Source: JAVBSX01 sp051660685 (lineage in GTDB: Bacteria; Planctomycetota; Planctomycetia; Pirellulales; Thermoguttaceae). Taken from it: a stretch of 15,242 nt of DNA. The DNA is taken from NCBI GenBank assembly GCA_051660685.1, contig JBOFQB010000100.1, positions 1-15,242 of the forward strand, in the 5' to 3' direction. The notes under the pieces were generated by a model, which saw only the letters and a list, made by a program, of their open reading frames with translations, was not told the origin of the DNA and ran no database searches. Below are positions 8,038-13,913 of the stretch, in pieces (the stretch's first letter is position 1; each line of letters opens with the position of its first letter). Both the position numbers and the translations under genes were made by a program.

Positions 8038-8751
8038 TTGGCCCAAAAATACCTTTTGCCCTGTCCCGTTTGCGGAAAATCAATCCCCGTTGAAACAGTT
8101 CAAGCGGGTCACGAAATCCGTTGTGAATGTGGAAACAACTTCGTTGTTCCCTCTCTCCTAAAGATAAAAAAATTGCCGTTTGCCGAAACCGACACCGAGC
8201 AATCCGCAAAAAAAAGTAAGACCGGTCCAACGAGCAAAACGGGTCAAAAGGTTGATTCGGCGACATCAGCCCCGATCCAATCAGCAACAACGAATGAACG
8301 GAGTCGGCTCGTCTGGTCGATTCGCTTACTCGGAACCTTTTGTCTTCTCGTCTCAACAGCCTGGTTCGTGTACTGTCTTCTGTACACCTATCCAAAACCG
8401 GATGATGTCCTCAAAAGACGGGTTGTTTACGCCTACTCTTTTGAAGGAAATGACTCGATTCAACGGGATTCAACCCCTTTGACGGTCAAAGAGGAGGAGT
8501 TTTTCTCAATCCCTGAAGAACGGATTGATTGGTTTACCCCGATTGAAACGATCCATTATTGGCAATTGTTCAAAGATGGTCCCGCAATGAGTTCCAATTT
8601 TTGGGAAAACTACTACACGTTGATCGAATTTTACTACATTCGTGTTGTCGGGTCCGGTCTGTTGATTGTTCTTTCGATTGGAATCATCTGCATCCCCTTC
8701 TTCTGGTCCAACAAATCGGTTGGTGTTAGAAAAGGAACAGAATGGAAGTAG
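8038..8751 (+). CDS. Zinc-ribbon membrane protein of unknown function
   Basis: A 237-aa protein starting with TTG. The N-terminus has a compact metal-binding motif: Cys9-Pro-Val-Cys12 and Cys29-Glu-Cys31, in a segment reading CPVCGKSIPVET then IRCECGN. From memory this N-terminal segment recurs in many planctomycete proteins of unknown role. Residues ~45-90 are a polar Lys/Thr/Ser-rich linker. Two transmembrane segments follow, ~91-115 (LVWSIRLLGTFCLLVSTAWF) and ~203-223 (VVGSGLLIVLSIGIICIPFF), with ~86 residues between them probably in the periplasm. The expected topology is cytoplasmic zinc ribbon, outside loop, cytoplasmic C-terminus. It is 186 bases upstream of purH on the same strand, but the gap holds a structured leader, so co-transcription is uncertain. 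No enzymatic motif is visible. Confidence 0.75.
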   Translation: MAQKYLLPCPVCGKSIPVETVQAGHEIRCECGNNFVVPSLLKIKKLPFAETDTEQSAKKSKTGPTSKTGQKVDSATSAPIQSATTNERSRLVWSIRLLGTFCLLVSTAWFVYCLLYTYPKPDDVLKRRVVYAYSFEGNDSIQRDSTPLTVKEEEFFSIPEERIDWFTPIETIHYWQLFKDGPAMSSNFWENYYTLIEFYYIRVVGSGLLIVLSIGIICIPFFWSNKSVGVRKGTEWK

Positions 8752-8784
8752 TTTGAACGGTTTTGGGATTTTTTATGAAAAGAA

Positions 8785-8881
8785 CCTGAACATTAAACAT
8801 TCGACTTCAAATCGTTAGACGTTCGACCAAGAGACTCGCCAATGTTCAGGAAGCGACGATTCGGTCTATTTCAGGTTTTTT
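8785..8881 (+). promoter_or_regulatory. Candidate structured leader/attenuator upstream of purH
   Basis: CCTGAACATT (8785-8794) and AATGTTCAGG (8841-8850) form a perfect 10-bp inverted repeat around a 46-base loop. A second TTCAGG at 8870-8875 could pair with the same CCTGAA and is followed directly by T6 (8876-8881), giving two mutually exclusive pairings, the later one terminator-like. The layout resembles an attenuator or riboswitch expression platform, but the loop matches no purine or ZTP riboswitch consensus I know. It could instead be just a 3' hairpin of the upstream gene. Confidence 0.35.
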
Positions 8882-8937
8882 GACGATTGAACTGTCAGGA
8901 ACCGTTTATTTTCACTTTTTGAATCAAGCATAAGACA

Positions 8938-10506
8938 ATGGATTCACCTCAGATTAAACGGGCAATTATCAGCGTCAGCGACAAAATGGGACTTTCGGCG
9001 TTTGCAAAAGGTCTTGCAGGAGCAGGTGTCGAAATTTACAGTACAGGGGGAACCCGACAGTATTTGTTGGGAGAAGGGGTTCCTGTCAAAGACATTGCTG
9101 AATATACCGGTTTCCCTGAAATGATGAACGGTCGTCTTAAAACGCTGCATCCCAAAGTATACGGCGGTATTCTCGCTCGTCGGGATCATGTCGATGATAT
9201 GAAAGCGTTGATTGAACATGGAATCAACAGTTTTGAACTCGTCGTTGTCAATCTTTATCCGTTTGAAGCAACCGTTGCAAAAGAGAATGTGACGGAATCA
9301 GAAGCAATCGAGAACATCGATATTGGCGGTCCCTCCATGCTCCGCGCTGCTGCTAAAAATCATCAGTTTGTGACGGTTGTGACGAACAATGAGCAGTATT
9401 CTCATGTTCTGGAGCAGATTCAGGAAAAGGGGGCAACGACCTTGCAACTCCGTCGTTCGCTCGCAAAAGATGCTTTTGTCCATACAGCTGCTTATGATGC
9501 CGCTATATCACAGTTTTTCATTGAACGAAGTGAAGAGGGAACATTCCCAGATCGACTGAATACGTCGTACAAAAGGTGTTCGGTTCTGAGATACGGCGAA
9601 AACCCTCATCAACAGGCTGCTTTGTATTCTGATCCCAAATGCAAATCGGCTAATGTAGTGAATGCACGACAGTTAAACGGCAAGGAACTCTCGTACAACA
9701 ACCTGCTTGACCTTGATTCGGCTTTGTCGATTGTCCGAAGTTTCAAACAACCGACTGTTTCCGTCATAAAACACAATAATCCTTGTGGAGCCGGAAGTGC
9801 TGAAAAAATGATCGACGCCTTGAAAAAAGGAATGGAAGGGGACCCGCTTAGTGCATTTGGTTCTGTACTCGGTTTCAACGGTCCTCTTGACGCCGAATGT
9901 GCCGAATACCTCGCAACACCCGGTTTGTTTGTTGAAGCAATCATCGCAACCGAATTTTCTGATTCGGCCCTTGAAATTTTGAAGACCAAACCAAAATGGT
10001 CGGCCAATGTTCGTCTCCTCTCGACCGGTTCTCTTGCCAAAAAACCGGGGCGTTGGTTGATTCGCCCCATTGAAGGAGGAGCCTTACTTCAAGAAGCGGA
10101 TATTGAACCGGATGATGAACGTACTTGGCAGGTTGTGACGGAATCGAAACCCAGTTCAGAAATGATGGACGATTTGCGATTTGCTTGGGAAATGGTTCGG
10201 CATGTCAAATCAAACGCAATCACCCTATGTAAAAACTTGATGCTTCTTGGCGCAGGAGCCGGACAAATGAGTCGGGTTGATTCCGTTGAAATCGCAATCA
10301 AAAAAGCGGGGGACCGCGCAAAGGGTTCGGTTCTTGGAAGTGACGCCTTTTTTCCTTTTCCTGACTCGATTGAAAGGGCTGCTGAAGTAGGAATTGGGGC
10401 GATTATTCAACCGGGCGGTTCACGCGGGGACGAATCGGTGATTGAGATGTGCAACAAATATAAGATTCCGATGATTTTTACAGGCAAACGGCACTTCCGG
10501 CACTAA
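8938..10506 (+). CDS. purH: Bifunctional AICAR transformylase / IMP cyclohydrolase
   Basis: Catalyses the last two steps of de novo purine synthesis in the cytoplasm: formylation of AICAR with 10-formyl-tetrahydrofolate, then ring closure to IMP. It is 522 aa, the usual full length. The N-terminal MGS-like cyclohydrolase domain (~1-150) shows ISVSDKMGLSAFAKGL, STGGTRQYL, GRLKTLHPKVYGGIL, NLYPF and NIDIGGPSMLRAAAKNH. The transformylase domain follows, with the catalytic Lys278-His279 in KHNNPCGAG and the typical end FPFPDSIERAAEVGIGAIIQPGGS...FTGKRHFRH. Nothing essential appears lost. The ATG has no strong Shine-Dalgarno sequence. It is first of four plus-strand biosynthetic genes, with a 53-base gap to dapF. 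The leader upstream contains a candidate attenuator-like fold. Confidence 0.97.
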   Translation: MDSPQIKRAIISVSDKMGLSAFAKGLAGAGVEIYSTGGTRQYLLGEGVPVKDIAEYTGFPEMMNGRLKTLHPKVYGGILARRDHVDDMKALIEHGINSFELVVVNLYPFEATVAKENVTESEAIENIDIGGPSMLRAAAKNHQFVTVVTNNEQYSHVLEQIQEKGATTLQLRRSLAKDAFVHTAAYDAAISQFFIERSEEGTFPDRLNTSYKRCSVLRYGENPHQQAALYSDPKCKSANVVNARQLNGKELSYNNLLDLDSALSIVRSFKQPTVSVIKHNNPCGAGSAEKMIDALKKGMEGDPLSAFGSVLGFNGPLDAECAEYLATPGLFVEAIIATEFSDSALEILKTKPKWSANVRLLSTGSLAKKPGRWLIRPIEGGALLQEADIEPDDERTWQVVTESKPSSEMMDDLRFAWEMVRHVKSNAITLCKNLMLLGAGAGQMSRVDSVEIAIKKAGDRAKGSVLGSDAFFPFPDSIERAAEVGIGAIIQPGGSRGDESVIEMCNKYKIPMIFTGKRHFRH

Positions 10507-10551
10507 AAGCAAAAAAGAGCAAAGTTGACACTTAGAGTACATAAAGAACAC

Positions 10552-10556
10552 GAGGA
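10552..10556 (+). promoter_or_regulatory. Ribosome binding site of dapF
   Basis: GAGGA lies 3 bases before the dapF ATG at 10560, rather close but the only purine-rich candidate. The start is also fixed by the family signature MRFTKMQGAGNDYVYVD. Confidence 0.45.
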
Positions 10557-10559
10557 AGA

Positions 10560-11468
10560 ATGAGATTTACAAAGATGCAGGGAGCGGGAAACGATTACGT
10601 TTACGTTGACTGCTTGAGTGAAGCGATTCCGCTTGACCAACTTGCGCAATTGGCGATTCGGGTTTCTGACCGTCATTTTGGGATTGGCGGAGATGGTCTC
10701 GTGTTGATTCTTCCTTCCGATTGCGCGGATGTCCAAATGCGAATATTCAACGCAGACGGTTCGGAAGGAGAAATGTGCGGAAATGCAATTCGTTGTGTCG
10801 GAAAATATATTTACGATCATCAGCTTTGTTTGACCGCGCAACAAACAACAAAGGAGTTGACGGTTGAGACAAAGGGGGGAATCAAGCGGTTGGAACTTCA
10901 AATCAACGCCGGAAAAGTTGAACAAGTCCGGGTCGATATGGGCGAACCAATTTTTCAGCCGAGTCTTATTCCGACCTTGTTGCGAAATCGGACGACATCT
11001 GGAACAGCAATTGGGACAGTAACCGAGTCGAACAGAGAGAATCAACCGATTGTCAATCTGCCGTTTGACCTCGACGGTCGGGAAATTCGGGTCACCTCCA
11101 TTTCAATGGGGAATCCGCATCTCGTCACCTTTGACTTCCCGCTTACAAATGCCGTTGTTCATGGAATCGGTCCTCGATTGGAGAATGACCCGCATTTTCC
11201 GAATCGGGTTAACGTTGAATTCGTTGAGGTTCTTTCTCCCCAACAGATTAAGATGCGGGTTTGGGAACGAGGAAGCGGGGAGACACTTGCATGTGGAACG
11301 GGCGCATGTGCAGCTGCAATTGCGGCAATGCTTGTCAAAGGTTGTGACCGCAAAGTTCAGGTTCAACTTTTGGGCGGGACATTGGAAATAGAATGGTCGG
11401 AGCTGGACAATCACGTTTACAAAACGGGTCCGGCGATTGAGGTTTTTAACGGAGAAATCGAGGTGTAA
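10560..11468 (+). CDS. dapF: Diaminopimelate epimerase
   Basis: Interconverts LL- and meso-diaminopimelate in the cytoplasm, giving the precursor of lysine and of peptidoglycan cross-links, by a two-cysteine, cofactor-free mechanism. Length is 302 aa, slightly above the usual ~275. The N-terminal signature KMQGAGNDYVYVD is intact. Catalytic Cys73 sits in NADGSEGEMCGNAIRC, and the partner Cys245 in ETLACGTGACAA. A small extra loop near residues ~140-160 (RNRTTSGTAIGTVTESNREN) accounts for the added length. It supports the view that this planctomycete keeps the DAP pathway needed for peptidoglycan. The stop codon is only 4 bases before the DAHP synthase start, and the ribosome binding site of that gene lies within the dapF end, so the two are very probably co-transcribed and translationally coupled. 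Confidence 0.97.
   Translation: MRFTKMQGAGNDYVYVDCLSEAIPLDQLAQLAIRVSDRHFGIGGDGLVLILPSDCADVQMRIFNADGSEGEMCGNAIRCVGKYIYDHQLCLTAQQTTKELTVETKGGIKRLELQINAGKVEQVRVDMGEPIFQPSLIPTLLRNRTTSGTAIGTVTESNRENQPIVNLPFDLDGREIRVTSISMGNPHLVTFDFPLTNAVVHGIGPRLENDPHFPNRVNVEFVEVLSPQQIKMRVWERGSGETLACGTGACAAAIAAMLVKGCDRKVQVQLLGGTLEIEWSELDNHVYKTGPAIEVFNGEIEV
11460..11465 (+). promoter_or_regulatory. Ribosome binding site inside the dapF 3' end
   Basis: GAGGTG overlaps the last codons of dapF and lies 7 bases before the ATG at 11473. It selects that ATG over an in-frame ATG at 11437 inside dapF. The selected start also puts all four metal ligands at the residue numbers of the Thermotoga maritima enzyme. Confidence 0.7.
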
Positions 11469-11472
11469 TGAA

Positions 11473-12480
11473 ATGATTATTGTATTGAAACCTGAGATGA
11501 CGCCGGACGATTTACGTCCGATGATTGCGGCCCTTGAGAATCGGGGTTTGATTCTGCAAAACATTGCGGGGGAATCGACCCGAATGATTGGTTTGGCGGG
11601 AGATACCTCCTTTTTGACCTCGGAAACCTTACTCCAGTTTCATTGCGTCGAAAAAGTCCTCAAAGTTCAAGAGCCGTATAAATTGGCGGGACGGAAATTT
11701 CATCCCCAAGACAGCACGTTTACGATTGGGGGTTACAAAATTGGCGGGGGAGAGTTTGCGGTTATTGCCGGACCTTGTTCGGTTGAGAGTGAAGAACAAA
11801 TACTCAGTATTGCCCGGGATGTCAAAAAATCGGGCGCAACCTTTTTACGAGGAGGGGCATTCAAACCGAGAACCTCGCCGTATTCCTTTACGGGTTTGGG
11901 CTTGGACGGATTGGCGTTATTGAAAATGGCGCGACAGAAGACGGGTTTGCCGATTGTGACGGAAATCATGTCGCAAGAACATCTTGATGTTTTTGCCGAA
12001 GATGTTGATGTCATTCAGATCGGGGCAAGAAACATGCAGAACTTCACTCTTTTGCGAGATATTGGGAAACTGAAGAAGCCGGTTCTGCTCAAACGCGGTT
12101 TTTCTTCGACGCTTGACGAATTGCTGATGTCCGCCGAGTATATTTTGGCGGGCGGGACGGAAGAGGTGATTTTGTGTGAGCGCGGAATTCGGACGTTTGA
12201 AACGGCAACCCGCAACACGCTTGATTTGTCCGCAATTCCAGTTCTCAAGACGAAAACGCATTTGCCCGTTGTCGTTGATCCCTCTCATGCAACCGGACAC
12301 TGGAGTCTGGTTGAGTCCATGTCGTATGCAGCAGTTGCAGCAGGGGCGGACGGGCTGATTATTGAGGTTCACAATCAGCCGGAAAGGGCACTTTGTGACG
12401 GGGCACAATCAATCACCCCGGAAGTGTTTCATCGTTTGATGCACAAAATCAAAGCAATTCGGAAAATCATTACGGAATAG
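11473..12480 (+). CDS. aroF: 3-deoxy-7-phosphoheptulonate (DAHP) synthase, Thermotoga-type
   Basis: Condenses phosphoenolpyruvate and erythrose 4-phosphate to DAHP, the first step of the shikimate pathway, in the cytoplasm. It is 335 aa from the ATG at 11473. Residues 1-~70 form a ferredoxin-like regulatory domain (MIIVLKPEMTPDDL...), the mark of the AroA-beta subgroup, in which Tyr or Phe feedback acts through this domain in T. maritima. The TIM barrel shows GPCSVES, RGGAFKPRTSPYSF, LLKRGFSST, CERGIRTFE and VVDPSHATGH. The metal ligands known from T. maritima (Cys102, His272, Glu298, Asp309) are all present at identical numbers. It lies 4 bases after dapF and 217 bases before pheA, so it heads the phenylalanine route; that gap is filled by the heptad repeat element. 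The symbol aroF follows common usage for this family. Confidence 0.96.
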   Translation: MIIVLKPEMTPDDLRPMIAALENRGLILQNIAGESTRMIGLAGDTSFLTSETLLQFHCVEKVLKVQEPYKLAGRKFHPQDSTFTIGGYKIGGGEFAVIAGPCSVESEEQILSIARDVKKSGATFLRGGAFKPRTSPYSFTGLGLDGLALLKMARQKTGLPIVTEIMSQEHLDVFAEDVDVIQIGARNMQNFTLLRDIGKLKKPVLLKRGFSSTLDELLMSAEYILAGGTEEVILCERGIRTFETATRNTLDLSAIPVLKTKTHLPVVVDPSHATGHWSLVESMSYAAVAAGADGLIIEVHNQPERALCDGAQSITPEVFHRLMHKIKAIRKIITE

Positions 12481-12485
12481 GGACT

Positions 12486-12510
12486 GGGGAATAGGGGATA
12501 GGGATTAGGG
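12486..12510 (+). promoter_or_regulatory. G-quadruplex-pattern sequence just after aroF stop
   Basis: Four G runs, GGGG (12486-12489), GGGG (12494-12497), GGG (12501-12503) and GGG (12508-12510), are separated by loops of 3-4 bases, satisfying the usual G3+N1-7 pattern on the coding strand. The runs follow a 7-8 base period, like the heptads downstream. In mRNA this could slow ribosomes or polymerase between aroF and pheA; that effect is inference. Confidence 0.55.
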
Positions 12511-12521
12511 AGGAGTCCTCC
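12509..12521. repeat. GGAGGA-G-TCCTCC palindrome
   Basis: A perfect 6-bp inverted repeat around one base, at the inner end of the G-rich arm. It carries the only Shine-Dalgarno-like sequence (GGAGGA) between aroF and pheA, 12 bases before an in-frame TTG at 12527. The palindrome could mask that site. Confidence 0.5.
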
Positions 12522-12580
12522 TTGTTTTGCCGCAATATGACAGATCATGCGTCAGATTCCATTTTTTGCCCTCTTCCATT

Positions 12581-12660
12581 CCCAACTCCCAACTCCCAAC
12601 TCCCAACTCCCAACTCCCAACTCCCAACTCCCAACTCCCAATTCTCAATTCTCAATTCTC
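12581..12660 (+). repeat. Heptanucleotide tandem repeat between aroF and pheA
   Basis: Eight perfect CCCAACT units (12581-12636) are followed by one CCCAATT and two CTCAATT, eleven heptads in all. Flanking sequence keeps the heptad flavour: the G-rich arm 12486-12513 and the C-rich arm 12660-12697 (CCCTAT, CCCCTATTCCCTATT) are imperfect inverted repeats of one another. Short heptamer repeats of similar type are known in filamentous cyanobacteria. The composition differs sharply from the coding sequence around it, so it is an inserted or expanded element, not decayed coding sequence. Confidence 0.9.
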
Positions 12661-12697
12661 CCCCCCATTCCCTATCCTCCATCCCCTATTCCCTATT

Positions 12698-13876
12698 ATG
12701 TCTCCCAAAGATAAACTGGAAGAACTTCGTCGACAGATCAGCAAAATTGACCAACAGTTAATCGAACTGTTTTTGCAGCGTATGCAGGTCAGTGAGGATA
12801 TTGCAGAAACGAAGACAACGGGCAATATAGCGTTCAGTCACGAAAAACGGGAACGTGAAATGATTGATTCGGTTTTGAGCACTCTCTCGATTCCCGAGTC
12901 GGACCGAGCTGAAGTGATTGCCTATATGCGTAGTTTGATTGCCTTTTCCAAATTGCGGCAAAAGGCGCGACTGATTGGTCAACATGATCTTTATTTTCCG
13001 GAATCAGGGAGTTGGAACGAATCGCGTGTTTTAGAATCCGCAACACCCAGTATTGGTTTTCAAGGGGTGAGTGGAGCATGGGGTGAACATGGGGCAATGC
13101 AATTGTTCCCCAACATCAAGGAACGTAAAGCGTTTGAGTATTTTGAGGATGTTTTTGACGCCGTTAAATCGAAGAAGATTGATTTTGGCGTTGTCCCGAT
13201 TGAAAATTCGCAGACCGGGGCAATCGGCGAAGTGTATGACCTTTTACGCCGACATTCCTGCTTCATCGTCGGCGAAGTCTGGGTCAGTGTCGCTCATTGT
13301 CTGCTTGCCAATCCGGGAACCCCAATCGGTGATGTCCGGGAAGTCTTCTCGCATCCTGAAGGTTTTCGGCAATGTCATCGTTTTTTGAAGAACAAACATT
13401 GGGATTTGACAGCATCACGCAATACGGCGGTTGCAGCGCAATTGGTCCATGAAAAGGGTGATCGACGATATGCGGCGATTGGTTCACGTCGGGCTGCTCA
13501 GTTGTATGGGCTGGACATTTTGGCGAGTGATATGATGGACAATCCGCACAATAAGACGCGATTTATTGCGATTGCCGAAAGTCCGATTTATGATGCGTCA
13601 AGCAACATTGTCAGTGTGACTTTTTCGACTGCACATGAATGTGGGGCGTTGTGCTCGATCTTGCAGGTCTTTATGCTCGCCGGTTTGAATTTATGTCGGA
13701 TCGAATCCCGACCGGTTTTGGCAGATCGGTATCGTTTCTTTGCCGATTTACATGCCAATATTCTGGATGAGACGGCAGTCGACGCATTCAAACGAGCGTC
13801 GGTGTTGTGCGAGTATTTTGAAATTCTTGGCTGTTATTCCCCGACACAGGAAAATACGGCCCTGTATCGTGCCTGA
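12698..13876 (+). CDS. pheA: Chorismate mutase / prephenate dehydratase (P-protein)
   Basis: Converts chorismate to prephenate and then to phenylpyruvate, the phenylalanine branch, in the cytoplasm. It is 392 aa from the ATG at 12698, close to the E. coli P-protein (386). The AroQ chorismate mutase domain (~5-95) has Arg11, Arg28, Lys39, Arg51, Glu52, Ser84 and Gln88 at the same numbers as E. coli; Asp48 is His here. Prephenate dehydratase (~112-295) shows GFQGVSGAWGEHGAM, VVPIENSQTGAIGEV and the catalytic NKTRF at 285-289. A C-terminal ACT domain (~302-380) has GALC (316-319) and ESRP (336-339), the phenylalanine-binding motifs, so feedback inhibition is expected. No Shine-Dalgarno sequence precedes the ATG; C-rich repeat DNA lies directly upstream. 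The reading frame stays open back to TTG 12527 through the repeat, but an N-terminal PNSQLPT repeat would be foreign to the family. Confidence 0.95.
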   Translation: MSPKDKLEELRRQISKIDQQLIELFLQRMQVSEDIAETKTTGNIAFSHEKREREMIDSVLSTLSIPESDRAEVIAYMRSLIAFSKLRQKARLIGQHDLYFPESGSWNESRVLESATPSIGFQGVSGAWGEHGAMQLFPNIKERKAFEYFEDVFDAVKSKKIDFGVVPIENSQTGAIGEVYDLLRRHSCFIVGEVWVSVAHCLLANPGTPIGDVREVFSHPEGFRQCHRFLKNKHWDLTASRNTAVAAQLVHEKGDRRYAAIGSRRAAQLYGLDILASDMMDNPHNKTRFIAIAESPIYDASSNIVSVTFSTAHECGALCSILQVFMLAGLNLCRIESRPVLADRYRFFADLHANILDETAVDAFKRASVLCEYFEILGCYSPTQENTALYRA

Positions 13877-13913
13877 TGAAGAGAGGAGAAGTGGACAAGG
13901 TTGAATTGAGCTG

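Noticed and set aside
7761..8093. Short frames in both directions in the right half of the divergent gap (7761-8015 minus, 7824-8093 plus)
   Set aside because: The plus frame runs into the zinc-ribbon gene in another phase. Neither has a ribosome binding site or motif, and both span the candidate promoter.
8795..8840. ZTP or guanine riboswitch upstream of purH
   Set aside because: The conserved core sequences of these classes are not present in the loop or flanks.
8880..8910. TTGACG...TTTATT promoter before purH
   Set aside because: The spacing is 19 bases and the -10 matches only four of six positions; too weak to annotate.
10525..10530. TTGACA as a -35 box before dapF
   Set aside because: No -10-like hexamer lies 16-18 bases downstream, so a promoter cannot be supported.
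11437..11472. In-frame upstream ATG for DAHP synthase inside dapF
   Set aside because: The ATG at 11473 has GAGGTG at the right distance and gives metal ligands at the exact T. maritima numbers.
12581..12660. CRISPR array
   Set aside because: Units are 7 bases and directly adjacent, with no spacers and no cas genes.
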